Below are positions 8,948-17,136 of a stretch of 64,000 nt of DNA, piece by piece. Numbering within the stretch: the first letter of the stretch is position 1; the number at the start of each line of letters is the position of its first letter. The DNA lies in NCBI RefSeq assembly GCF_004145405.1, contig NZ_SELQ01000006.1:169186-233185 (forward strand). The letters are read 5' to 3'. Under the pieces are notes generated by a model, which worked only from the letters and a program-made list of their open reading frames with translations, was not told the DNA's origin and searched no databases. The position numbers and the translations under genes are program-made. Source of the stretch: Salipiger sp. IMCC34102. GTDB lineage: Bacteria > Pseudomonadota > Alphaproteobacteria > Rhodobacterales > Rhodobacteraceae.

Positions 8948-10449
8948 GGTGCTGCTCCCTGCGCCGCGTCGTCGGTGGCGATCGCGGCGATGATGCGGTC
9001 TGTTTCGATCTGCTCGCCCGTAAGCTCGGAGATATGGGCGCGGTCGCGCACCACGATGACGCGGTCGGAGGCGGCGATAAGCTCGTCGAACTCGGAAGAG
9101 ATCAGCAGGATCGACATGCCCTTCTCGGTCAGCTCGCCGATCAGCTTGAGGATTTCGGCGTGGGCGCCCACGTCGATGCCGCGCGTGGGTTCGTCGAGAA
9201 TCAGGAACCGCGGGTTCATCGCCAGCCAGCGGGCCAGCACCACCTTCTGCTGGTTGCCACCCGAGAGATCGCCGACCGCCTTCTCGGCGTCCGTCGTACG
9301 GATGTCGAGTGTTCGGATGTACCCGTCGGCCAAGGCCCGCTGCTCGCTTCGCGAAATGGGAGAGGCCCAGCCGCGCCGCGCTTGGAGCGCCAGCGCGATA
9401 TTCTCGCGGATCGACAAATCCGCGATGATGCCGTCGGTCTTGCGATCTTCCGGTGCGTAACCGAAGCCCGCCGCGATGGCCGCGCGCGGGCTGCCAAGGT
9501 CGATCTCGCCGTCCGCGTCGGTGGCGGTGCCCCGATCGGGGGGCGTGCGCCCGAACAGGACGTCAGCGGTCTCCGTCCGGCCCGAGCCGAGCAGACCGGC
9601 CAGACCGATCACCTCGCCGGCGTGCACGGTCAGATCGAACGGGTCTATCTTGCCGCGCCGCCCCAGGCCACGCACCCGGATCACTTCCTCTCCCACCGCG
9701 CGCCGCGTGCCGCGCGCCTCGGCCTCCTGAAGCTCGTGGCCCAGCATGTGATGAACAAGATCGAGCCGGCTCGTCTCGGCGGTGTCGGCGGTCACGATGT
9801 GGCGGCCGTTGCGCAACACGGTCAGCCGGTCGCTCAGCTCGAACACCTGGTCGAGGAAGTGCGACACGAAGATGATCCCCAACCCCTGGTCGCGCAGGTT
9901 GCGGATCACGTCGAACAGGGTCTCGGTCTCGCGCGCGTCAAGGCTCGCCGTCGGCTCGTCCAGGATCAGGATCTTGCCCGACAGCGCCACGGCCCGCGCG
10001 ATGGCGATGATCTGCTGAATCGCAACCGAATAGGTGGCCAGCTCGCGGCCCACGTTGACGTGGTCCAGTCCGTAGCCGCGCAGCATCTCCTCGGCGTCGG
10101 CGCGCATCCGGCCGGTGCGGATCATGCCGAAGCGGGTTTCCTGCCGCCCGAAGGTCAGGTTCTCGGCGACGGTCAGGTTCGGCAGCAGGTTGACCTCCTG
10201 GTAGACCGTGCCGATTCCGAGGTCCTGCGCCTCGTGCGTCGAGGCCGGAGAGATGTCCTGCCCGTCGAGTTCGATCCGGCCGTGATCGCGCTGGTGCACG
10301 CCCGTCAGGCACTTGATCAGCGTCGATTTGCCGGCCCCGTTTTCGCCCAGGAGCGCGTGGACTTCGCCGGCCTTCAAATCGAAACGAACCCCGTCAAGGG
10401 CCAGCGTGCCGGGAAAGGTCTTGGTCAGCTCCGAGATCTTCAGAAGCAT
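8944..10449 (-). CDS. ytfR: sugar ABC transporter, double ATP-binding protein (YtfR-like)
   Basis: This 501-aa ATPase of the RbsA/MglA type carries two ABC domains. The N-terminal domain has an intact Walker A (GENGAGKSTLIK) near residue 35 and Walker B ILDEPTASL. Its signature is degenerate (YSVAIQQIIAIAR). The C-terminal domain has the usual non-canonical Walker A (GLLGSGRTE) but a good signature (LSGGNQQKVVLARWL) and Walker B FLILDEPTRGID. This asymmetry is normal for the family. It is preceded by a 70-bp gap with a hairpin, after ytfQ. Confidence 0.9.
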   Translation of the reverse strand: MLLKISELTKTFPGTLALDGVRFDLKAGEVHALLGENGAGKSTLIKCLTGVHQRDHGRIELDGQDISPASTHEAQDLGIGTVYQEVNLLPNLTVAENLTFGRQETRFGMIRTGRMRADAEEMLRGYGLDHVNVGRELATYSVAIQQIIAIARAVALSGKILILDEPTASLDARETETLFDVIRNLRDQGLGIIFVSHFLDQVFELSDRLTVLRNGRHIVTADTAETSRLDLVHHMLGHELQEAEARGTRRAVGEEVIRVRGLGRRGKIDPFDLTVHAGEVIGLAGLLGSGRTETADVLFGRTPPDRGTATDADGEIDLGSPRAAIAAGFGYAPEDRKTDGIIADLSIRENIALALQARRGWASPISRSEQRALADGYIRTLDIRTTDAEKAVGDLSGGNQQKVVLARWLAMNPRFLILDEPTRGIDVGAHAEILKLIGELTEKGMSILLISSEFDELIAASDRVIVVRDRAHISELTGEQIETDRIIAAIATDDAAQGAAP

Positions 10450-10472
10450 GGGTCACCCTCGTCTGCGCGGGG

Positions 10473-10498
10473 GCGGGGCACCACCAGGGATGCCCCGC
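10473..10498 (-). terminator. intercistronic hairpin between ytfQ and ytfR
   Basis: An 8-bp perfect stem (GCGGGGCA / TGCCCCGC, loop 10) lies in the 70-bp gap after the ytfQ stop. There is no U-tract. As at urtA/urtB it sits just after the binding-protein gene, where such stems commonly protect the upstream message or partly terminate transcription. The stem is seen; the role is inference. Confidence 0.6.
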
Positions 10499-10519
10499 GC
10501 CATTCCGGGTTGTCGGGGA

Positions 10520-11464
10520 TCAGTAGCCCAGGTCCTTGCGGGCCTCGTACTCGGCCATCGGGTCGTCGTCCTGCGTGTAGAGCGCGGACTCGGTCTGGAT
10601 GAACTTCTCGGGCTCGGTTCCGTCCGCCATGTAGGCTTCCAGCGCGTCGAAGGCCGGTCCGGCCATGTTCGGCGTCAACTCCACCGTGGCGTTCGCCTCG
10701 CCCGCAGCCATTGCCTGGAAGATGTCCGGCACCGCGTCGATGGACACGATCAGGATGTCCTCGCCGGGGGCGATGCCTGCTTCCTTGATGGCCTGGATCG
10801 CGCCGATCGCCATGTCGTCGTTGTGGGCATAAAGCGCGCAGATGTTGTCGCCACCGCCTTCGGCCTGAAGGAAGCTTTCCATCACTTCCTTGCCGCCTGA
10901 GCGGGTGAAGTCGCCGGTCTGGCTGCGCACGATCTCGATGTCGTCGCTGCCTTCGATCGCGTTCCGGAAACCATTGGCGCGGTCGATGGCGGGCGAGGAG
11001 CCGGTCGTGCCCTGAAGCTCGACCACGCGGCATTCGCCCTCGGGCTTGTTGTCGACCAGCCATTGGCCCGCCACTTCGCCCTCGTGCACGAGGTCGGAGC
11101 CGACGGCCGTAAGGTAGAGCGACTCGTCGCTGTCGACCATGCGGTCCAGCAGGACGACGGGTATCTCGGCCTCCGCGGCTTCCTCCAGCACCGAATCCCA
11201 GCCTGTCGCGACCACGGGGGCCAGAAGGATCGCGTCGACGCCCTGCGCCACGAACGACCGGATCGCCGCGATCTGGTTTTCCTGACGCTGCTGCGCGTCC
11301 GAGAAGCGCAGGTCGATGCCCCGCTCTTCGGCCTGTTGCTGCGTCACCGTGGTCTCGGCAGCCCTCCAGCCCGATTCGGACCCGATCTGCGAGAAACCGA
11401 CGGTCTGCGCCTGCGCGCCCGTTGCCGCGACCACGAGGGCCGCACCCAGCATATGTATTTTCAT
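10520..11464 (-). CDS. ytfQ: sugar ABC transporter, galactofuranose-type binding protein (YtfQ)
   Basis: This periplasmic binding protein has 314 aa: a signal peptide ending near residue 19 (ATGAQAQ) followed by the type-I (RbsB-like) fold. The mature N-terminus (TVGFSQIGSESGWRAAET) and the stretches FVAQGVDAILLAPVVATGW and VVELQGTTGSSPAIDRANGF match, from memory, the E. coli YtfQ galactofuranose-binding protein closely. This fixes the identity of the whole operon. It is the first gene of the operon, with a good GGAGG ribosome site just before its ATG and an AT-rich promoter region upstream. Confidence 0.9.
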   Translation of the reverse strand: MKIHMLGAALVVAATGAQAQTVGFSQIGSESGWRAAETTVTQQQAEERGIDLRFSDAQQRQENQIAAIRSFVAQGVDAILLAPVVATGWDSVLEEAAEAEIPVVLLDRMVDSDESLYLTAVGSDLVHEGEVAGQWLVDNKPEGECRVVELQGTTGSSPAIDRANGFRNAIEGSDDIEIVRSQTGDFTRSGGKEVMESFLQAEGGGDNICALYAHNDDMAIGAIQAIKEAGIAPGEDILIVSIDAVPDIFQAMAAGEANATVELTPNMAGPAFDALEAYMADGTEPEKFIQTESALYTQDDDPMAEYEARKDLGY

Positions 11465-11560
11465 GATTTTCCTCCCTAGGATGACATTACGTCGGGAGTA
11501 AAAAAATCATACTATATTATTTTACGCAACGACAAGTTGTTACCTTGCCCGTTTCTTGGG
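11465..11560 (-). promoter_or_regulatory. ytfQ: probable ytfQ operon promoter and operator region
   Basis: This is an unusually AT-rich block in a GC-rich genome. Reading the minus strand towards ytfQ there is a TTGTCG hexamer followed by TATAGT/TAGTAT about 13-15 bases later, a plausible sigma-70 promoter. The 9-bp symmetric element ACAA-g-TTGT (11532-11540) overlaps the -35 side and resembles the short GT/AC palindromes bound by GntR/FadR-type repressors. It may be the site for the gntR-type gene at the end of the operon. No expression evidence exists; promoter assignment is by eye. Confidence 0.45.
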
Positions 11561-11641
11561 CAGAACACACGCGACGGGCGTTTCCCCGGTCCCATGAGCA
11601 CGGTGATTGCACGGGCTTTGCGCGCCCCGTTGAGGACTGCC

Positions 11642-12070
11642 TCAGCGCAGGTCTTCTCGCGGTCTGCCGGGGCGGGAAATCGCAAGACAGACAAGTCCGG
11701 CCAACGCCGCGAACCCCGAATAGCAAAGCAGCATGAGCAGGCTTGCATCCTCTTCCGGTCGGCCAAGCTGAAGCGTGAAAAGGCAGGTCAGGATCATGGC
11801 CGTGGCGACCGTCGCCGCCGAGCGCCGCCAGACGCCCTCCATCTCTTTGGCCAGCACCACGGCGACGATGCCGCTGACCAGCAGCGGTATGAACGCGATG
11901 CGGTACCCGAGTGCGATGGCGAGCGCGAACGTCAGGGCGATCTTGCCTCCCCCATGGGGCAAGGGGATCACGGTGAGCACCAGCAGCACCGCCGCGATCG
12001 GCGGTCCCAGAAGGGCGAAGATCAGGATCGTCTTCACCTGGCTCTTCGTCTGAAGGTCGCGCGCCGTCAC
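11642..12070 (-). CDS. small polytopic membrane protein, unknown function
   Basis: The 142-aa product has four hydrophobic segments (about residues 13-35, 42-68, 85-100, 110-132), charged ends and no motif I recognise. Its start overlaps the stop of the upstream gene (ATGA, 4 bp), so the two are translationally coupled. The segment GYRIAFIPLLVSGIVAVVLA followed by GVWRR aligns by eye with AYLIGFLPALATGAILAWWL followed by MIWRV in the 158-aa neighbour at 12506. This suggests the two proteins are paralogues. No function can be assigned. Confidence 0.7.
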   Translation of the reverse strand: MTARDLQTKSQVKTILIFALLGPPIAAVLLVLTVIPLPHGGGKIALTFALAIALGYRIAFIPLLVSGIVAVVLAKEMEGVWRRSAATVATAMILTCLFTLQLGRPEEDASLLMLLCYSGFAALAGLVCLAISRPGRPREDLR

Positions 12071-12402
12071 GACACCCCCCTTCGGTCGATCAGGCGACGC
12101 AGGGCGATCCCGCAGATCGTGGTCATCACCACGGCCGTCACGAACCCGACCGTCGCCGTCTGCGCAATGCCCGCGTAGCCGCAGGTCCCTTCGAACCCAC
12201 CACCGTTACCGGCGCAGCCGCCGCTCAGTTCCCACCAGATCTTGCCGATGACCGCACCGCCGAGGACGGCCCAACCGACCATCAGGACGAACTGTGCCGC
12301 GATAGCCGTCCAGAAGCGTCGAGCAGGCAAACCTCGGAGCGGCAGAATCAGCGCGGCAAAGGGCAGGCTCACGATTGCGATTTGGACAATTAGATAGAGC
12401 AT
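12067..12402 (-). CDS. small membrane protein, unknown function
   Basis: The 111-aa product has three hydrophobic segments (about residues 2-24, 32-52, 80-102). Between segments 2 and 3 is a short, probably external, loop with two Cys (SGGCAGNGGGFEGTCGYAG) that could form a disulfide. It is translationally coupled to the 142-aa gene downstream. I do not recognise the family. Consistent codon use and the ATGA overlap support it as a real gene. Confidence 0.65.
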   Translation of the reverse strand: MLYLIVQIAIVSLPFAALILPLRGLPARRFWTAIAAQFVLMVGWAVLGGAVIGKIWWELSGGCAGNGGGFEGTCGYAGIAQTATVGFVTAVVMTTICGIALRRLIDRRGVS

Positions 12403-12505
12403 TGACCGAAACCTACGCCCGCGCCGCCTGTCTTGCGAGCCCGGGTTTCAAATGGAAGTGATCCCCTGGACGAGCTGCGGGTCGTTGCCTGCCGTCTTGG
12501 GCGCA

Positions 12506-12982
12506 TCAGCGCCGGGCCGCGCTGGGATCGCCCTTGCGATGCAGGATCGGCAAGGTCGCGACCGCCGCGAAGGCACCGAACATCATGAAGGCGGGAACCG
12601 GCGACGGCAGTGGCGGCGGTTTGTTCCACATCAGGCCGATCGGGATCGGCGTCACGGCACCGACGACCAGGGCCAGGGCCACCCGCCAGATCATCCCTTG
12701 GATCCGCGGAAGCCACCACGCCAGGATAGCGCCCGTCGCAAGCGCCGGCAGGAACCCGATGAGGTAGGCCCCACCCGGCAGGGCGACGAGCCACATGAAG
12801 ACGGCCAGCGGGTCGATGGTGGAGAGCTGCAGCAGCTCGCCCGTGATCACGAGGCGCCCCAGCGCGAGAAAGGCCAGGATCGCCGGCCCCAGCACGGGCG
12901 CGATCAGCGCCGTCAGGAACGCCTTGCCCAGGACGGTTTTCCCGGACGGACGGACTTGGGTCTCGGGATCGGGTTCCGGCAT
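12506..12982 (-). CDS. small polytopic membrane protein, unknown function
   Basis: The 158-aa product has an acidic-basic N-terminal tail (about 18 residues) and then four hydrophobic segments. A Pro-rich loop (NKPPPLPSPVP) lies before the last one. It resembles the 142-aa protein at 11642 in segment order and in the GFLPALATG region. It is the first of three minus-strand genes and is divergent from the iron ABC operon at 13249. Function is unknown; a link to the ABC operon is only positional. Confidence 0.68.
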   Translation of the reverse strand: MPEPDPETQVRPSGKTVLGKAFLTALIAPVLGPAILAFLALGRLVITGELLQLSTIDPLAVFMWLVALPGGAYLIGFLPALATGAILAWWLPRIQGMIWRVALALVVGAVTPIPIGLMWNKPPPLPSPVPAFMMFGAFAAVATLPILHRKGDPSAARR

Positions 12983-13248
12983 GACGCAAGTCTATGGGCT
13001 GCGCGTTCCAGAGTGAACATGCGGCCTGCATGCTCGGGCAAACCGAAGCCGTTATCATTGCGCGCCTTGGGACTGCGCAGGGGGATCGGCTGCGGGAAGA
13101 CAGGCCACGGGATATCGAGCGTTCGCTGCCGGCGCCCAGGAATGCGGGCGTCTCTGACGGACGAAGCCGAATTTCGACAAACCCACGGTTGTCCTTGCGT
13201 ATCCTGACTAAATTGCTAGGAAAAAGGAACTCCAGTTTCGAGAGCTCC

Positions 13249-14091
13249 ATGCCGCAGTCGAACATCGCCCGTCACGATGCCATCCGGACCCCGCGTCTCG
13301 TCGTGGAGGGTCTATCCTCGGGCTATGGCGACGCGACCATCGTTCACGACGTGTCGCTTCGCGTGCCCGACGGGGCGCTGACCATCCTCGTCGGACCGAA
13401 CGGCTGCGGGAAATCGACACTCCTGAAGACCATGGCGCGCGTGTTGCCAGCCTCCGCAGGCCGGGTCCTGCTGGACGGACGGCCCGTGCATGGCGCGCCG
13501 ACCCGCGATGTCGCCCGCCGGCTTGCGCTTCTGCCGCAGGGCCCCGTGGCGCCAGAAGGGCTGCGCGTGCGCGAGCTGGTGGCGCAGGGGCGTTACCCGC
13601 ATCAGTCCCTCCTGAAGCAATGGTCGCGCGCGGATGCCCGGGCCGTCGACGCGGCGATGGAGGACGCGGACGTCACGCAGTTCGCCGACCGGCCCGTCTC
13701 GGACCTGTCGGGCGGTCAGCGGCAGCGCTGCTGGATCGCCATGGTGCTCGCACAGGAAACCGATATCGTGCTGCTCGACGAGCCCACGACCTTCCTCGAC
13801 CTCAAGGTGCAGGTGGAGCTGATGCAGCTTCTGCGCCGGATCGCCCACGAGCGCGGCCGGACGCTGGTGATCGTCCTGCATGAACTCAACGTCGCCGCGG
13901 CCTTCGCCGATCTGCTGGTGATGATGAAGGGCGGACGCCTGGTGGCCGAGGGACCGGTCGAGACGGCCTTCACCTGCACGGCCCTGCAACAGGTCTTCGG
14001 CCTGGAGGCGAACGTCGTGCCGGACCCGGTCAGCGGCCGTCCGGTCTGCGTGCCGGTGGTCTCGCCAAGCCTAGCGCTCGCCGCACAATGA
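13249..14091 (+). CDS. iron/siderophore ABC transporter, ATP-binding protein (FecE/FepC family)
   Basis: The 280-aa ABC ATPase has Walker A GPNGCGKSTLLK near residue 50, the family Q-loop LLPQGPVAPEGLRV, signature LSGGQRQRCWIAMVLAQ, Walker B VLLDEPTTFLDL and H-loop VIVLHELN. The TTFLD motif after Walker B is characteristic of FecE/FepC/FhuC iron-siderophore ATPases. I chose the ATG at 13249; the frame is open upstream but the extra residues are not family-like, and some family members start still later. Its stop overlaps the first permease by 4 bp. It is the first of six co-oriented iron-uptake genes. Confidence 0.88.
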   Translation: MPQSNIARHDAIRTPRLVVEGLSSGYGDATIVHDVSLRVPDGALTILVGPNGCGKSTLLKTMARVLPASAGRVLLDGRPVHGAPTRDVARRLALLPQGPVAPEGLRVRELVAQGRYPHQSLLKQWSRADARAVDAAMEDADVTQFADRPVSDLSGGQRQRCWIAMVLAQETDIVLLDEPTTFLDLKVQVELMQLLRRIAHERGRTLVIVLHELNVAAAFADLLVMMKGGRLVAEGPVETAFTCTALQQVFGLEANVVPDPVSGRPVCVPVVSPSLALAAQ

Positions 14092-15098
14092 CCACTGCCG
14101 CCCTGCCGCGCCCCCCACGGGCCGCGTGGTTCGCCCCGGTGGCGGGGATCGTGCTGCTGGGGCTGGCGTTTGCCTGGCACATCTCGGTCGGGGCAAAGAC
14201 GATCCCGCTCGGCACGGTCGCGGAAGCCCTTCTCGCCTACGATCCAGCGATCTTCGATCACGTGGTGATCGTGGATCTGCGCCTGCCGCGCGCGGTCTAC
14301 GCGCTTCTCGTCGGGGCGGCGCTTTCGGTCGCGGGGGCGCTGATGCAGGGCGTGACACGCAATCCCCTGGCCGAGCCGGGCATCCTCGGCCTGCTGATCG
14401 GCGCGTCCTTCGCGGTGGTGATCTTCGTGGGCGTCTTCGATCTTGCCGCGCCCGCGCTCATTCCGTTGGTGGCGGCGCTGGGCGCGCTGGCCGCGGCCGT
14501 CGCGGTCTGGGGGATCGCAACGGCCGCGCCCGGCGGTGCCACGCCGCTGACGCTGGTGCTTTCGGGGGCCGCGATCACGGCGTTCCTGGGCGCGCTCGTG
14601 ACCGTGGCCAACCTGCTCGACGAGCAGACCTTCGAGGAACTTCGCGTCTGGCTGACCGGCTCGCTCGCGGGGCGCCGGATCGAGATCCTGCGCTGGACGC
14701 TGCCCTGGCTCTTCGCGGGGCTCGTCGTGGCTTTCGGCGTGGCAAGACAGGTCACGGCCCTCGCCATGGGCGAAGAGACGGCGATCGGGCTCGGCATGAA
14801 CGTGGGCCGGTTGAAGGCGCTGGTCCTCTTCGCGGTCATCGCGCTCACCGCCTCCGCGGTGGCCATCGCGGGCCCGATGGGGTTCGTCGGGCTCGTCGTG
14901 CCGCATGCGGTGCGGCTGTTCGCCGGGCAGGACTACCGGCTGATCGTGCCCTGGTCTGCGATCGCCGGGGCGGCCTATCTGCTGGTGGTCGATATCGCCG
15001 CCCGGATCGCACTGGCCCCGATCGAGATTTCCACGGGCCTCGTGACCGCGCTGATCGGCGCGCCGATCTTCGTCTGGCTGGTCAGGGCGCGGCTATGA
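14088..15098 (+). CDS. iron/siderophore ABC transporter permease (FecCD family)
   Basis: The 336-aa FecCD/BtuC-type permease has about 9-10 hydrophobic helices. The family signatures RLPRAVYALLVGAALSVAGALMQG (about residue 65 on) and NPLAEPGILG are present, as is the cytoplasmic coupling helix region GEETAIGLGMNVGR and the GPMGFVGLVVPHAVR motif. It overlaps the ATPase gene upstream and the second permease downstream by 4 bp each. It likely forms a heterodimer with the next gene product. Confidence 0.92.
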   Translation: MTTAALPRPPRAAWFAPVAGIVLLGLAFAWHISVGAKTIPLGTVAEALLAYDPAIFDHVVIVDLRLPRAVYALLVGAALSVAGALMQGVTRNPLAEPGILGLLIGASFAVVIFVGVFDLAAPALIPLVAALGALAAAVAVWGIATAAPGGATPLTLVLSGAAITAFLGALVTVANLLDEQTFEELRVWLTGSLAGRRIEILRWTLPWLFAGLVVAFGVARQVTALAMGEETAIGLGMNVGRLKALVLFAVIALTASAVAIAGPMGFVGLVVPHAVRLFAGQDYRLIVPWSAIAGAAYLLVVDIAARIALAPIEISTGLVTALIGAPIFVWLVRARL

Positions 15099-16144
15099 GC
15101 GCGAGCGCGACCCTGCGGCTGGACGGCGCCGTTTCCGTCGTCCTGCCGGGCAAGGCCCTCGGCGTCCTTGGCGCGCTGGTCGCATTTCTTGCAGCGTTGC
15201 TGGTCCTGAGCCTGATGACCGGCAGCTATCCCCTCGGCGTGGCGGGTGTGCTTTCGACGCTTGCGGGGGCGCCCCCGTCGGAGATCGCCGAGACGGTCGT
15301 CTGGCAGTTCCGCTTTCCACGCACGCTGGCGGCTTTCTGCGCGGGCGCGTTGCTCGCCCTGTCGGGGGCCGTGTTACAGAACGTCACGCGCAACCCGCTG
15401 GCCGATCCGTCGCTCGTCGGGGTGAGCCAAGGCGCGGGGCTCGCCGTGGTCGCGGCGATCGTGGCCTGGCCGGATCTGCCGCAGGGGGTTCGTCCGTTGT
15501 TGGCCTTCGGCGGTGCGCTCGCCGTCGCCGTCCTGATCCAGTGGATCGCGATGCGGCGCGCGGGCGGGGCGACGATGCGCTTCATCCTGACCGGGATCGG
15601 CATCGCGGCCTTCATCTCTGCCGCGACGGCGGCTCTTCTGACCTACGGCCAGCTCGACCGGGCGATGTCCGCGCTGGGCTGGCTTGCAGGATCGGTCCAT
15701 GCGGCGGGATGGGGTGACGTCGCCGTCCTGGTCCTCGCCCTTATGGCGCTTGCGCCCGCTCTTTTCGCCGCCGCCCGGCCGATGGCGGCGATGCGGCTGG
15801 GACCCGAGATAGCGGCGGGGCTGGGCGTTCGGGTCGGGCGCACGCGCGCGACGCTCATCACGCTTTCGGTGGCGCTCGCCGCAGCGGCGGTGGCGATGGT
15901 CGGGCCGCTGGGTTTCGTAGGCCTCGTGGCGCCCCACATGGCGCACCGGCTGGCCCGGTCCGGCGTCGGCCTGCACCTGGCCCTGTCCGCCGTGGTCGGC
16001 GCGGGACTGGTCGGTGCCGCGGACCTTGCGGGACGCGCGCTGTTTGCCCCGGTCCAGATCCCCGCCGGACTGGTCACGGCGATCATCGGGGTGCCCATCT
16101 TCGTCTGGCTCATCCTGCGCACCCCCGGAAGGAGTCAGATGTGA
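15095..16144 (+). CDS. iron/siderophore ABC transporter permease (FecCD family)
   Basis: This is the second FecCD permease (349 aa). It has the FPRTLAAFCAGALLALSGAV motif, the NPLADPSLVGVSQGAG loop, the coupling region LGPEIAAGLGVRVGRTRA and GPLGFVGLVAPHMAHR. The open frame extends far upstream in the first permease, but homology begins at the ATG at 15095, which overlaps the previous stop (ATGA). Its own stop overlaps the GTG start of the sucrase/ferredoxin-like gene by 4 bp. That coupling places the latter in the same operon. Confidence 0.91.
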   Translation: MSASATLRLDGAVSVVLPGKALGVLGALVAFLAALLVLSLMTGSYPLGVAGVLSTLAGAPPSEIAETVVWQFRFPRTLAAFCAGALLALSGAVLQNVTRNPLADPSLVGVSQGAGLAVVAAIVAWPDLPQGVRPLLAFGGALAVAVLIQWIAMRRAGGATMRFILTGIGIAAFISAATAALLTYGQLDRAMSALGWLAGSVHAAGWGDVAVLVLALMALAPALFAAARPMAAMRLGPEIAAGLGVRVGRTRATLITLSVALAAAAVAMVGPLGFVGLVAPHMAHRLARSGVGLHLALSAVVGAGLVGAADLAGRALFAPVQIPAGLVTAIIGVPIFVWLILRTPGRSQM

Positions 16145-17136
16145 CAAGGCCCGAAAGAATCACCGCGCCCAATCCTGCGACCGGCCATCCGAAGGATCTG
16201 CGCTTCTGCACCGCGCAAAGCCTTGCCGCGGGTGAGCCGCTCGCCGGTACGGGAGTGCATCCCGAGAAGACCATCCTCATCCAGTGGCCCAAGGCGAGAT
16301 GGCGGCATTCGCTCAAGATCGCGGAAGACATGGACCCGGACATCACCGCGGCCATCGAGGCGCTGTCCGCCGCGGGATGGCGGGTGAACCTGATCGACCG
16401 CAAGGGAGAGTATCGCGACACGATTCGCGTCTTCATCTACCCCGAGGCGTTGGCCTTCGACCTGGCTCCTCGCGCGCTTGCGAATTTCCTCGTCAGCCTG
16501 CCGGAAGGTGCCGCCGCGCTCGATGACTTCGGCCCCACTCCCGCCGACACTCCGGTCGTCTTGTGCTGCACCCACGGCAAGCACGATCGCTGCTGCGCCA
16601 AGTGGGGCTTCGCGGTCTACAAGGCGCTTGCGGCAGAGGCCGAGGCGCGCGGCGATTTCGATGTCTGGGAAGTCACGCATCTGGGCGGCTGCCGCCTGTC
16701 GGCCGGCGTCCTCGTCCTGCCCGCCTTGCGCAAGTACGGCCGATTGCGCCCCGCGGACGCGCCGGACCTGCTGGACGCCGAGGCACGCGACACCCCGTAC
16801 CTGCCCTGCTACCGCGGAGCCAGCCATCTCGACCAAGCCGAACAGGTGGCGGAGGTCGCGGCCCTGCAACATTTCGCCAAGGCCGGCATCCGAGGGCCCG
16901 CACGGGTGCGCAAGACCCAAGAGCGCACCTATGCCGTCACGGTCGGCACGGCTATCGCCCGCGTCCTGTTGCAGCCGGACGAGGTGACCACCCCCGGCAC
17001 CTGCGCCGATCTCGACGCGGCCAGGCCGATCGCGCCCAAGACCGTCTGGCGCGCGCAGGTCGATGCCGCCCTCGCAGACGACGGCCCCGCGCCATCCTGC
17101 CCCCCGAACCCGAACCCGAACGAGGAACGACCATGA
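16141..17136 (+). CDS. sucrase/ferredoxin-like (Suc_Fer-like) thioredoxin-fold protein
   Basis: The 331-aa cytoplasmic protein belongs to the sucrase/ferredoxin-like family, which has a thioredoxin-like ferredoxin fold thought to carry a [2Fe-2S] cluster. The key motif CTHGKHDRCCAKWG near residue 142 and the second ligand region HLGGCRLSAGVLVLP near residue 180 are both present, supplying the Cys residues expected for the cluster. It starts with GTG in the 4-bp overlap GTGA with the permease stop, and its own stop overlaps the next ATG. Its embedding between permease and binding protein suggests it acts on imported iron, for example as a ferric-siderophore reductase. That role is inference. 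Confidence 0.8.
   Translation: MTRPERITAPNPATGHPKDLRFCTAQSLAAGEPLAGTGVHPEKTILIQWPKARWRHSLKIAEDMDPDITAAIEALSAAGWRVNLIDRKGEYRDTIRVFIYPEALAFDLAPRALANFLVSLPEGAAALDDFGPTPADTPVVLCCTHGKHDRCCAKWGFAVYKALAAEAEARGDFDVWEVTHLGGCRLSAGVLVLPALRKYGRLRPADAPDLLDAEARDTPYLPCYRGASHLDQAEQVAEVAALQHFAKAGIRGPARVRKTQERTYAVTVGTAIARVLLQPDEVTTPGTCADLDAARPIAPKTVWRAQVDAALADDGPAPSCPPNPNPNEERP

Noticed and set aside
11512..11766. short minus-strand frames between ytfQ and the membrane-protein trio
   Set aside because: They lie in the AT-rich promoter region and overlap the 142-aa gene; no coding signals were found.
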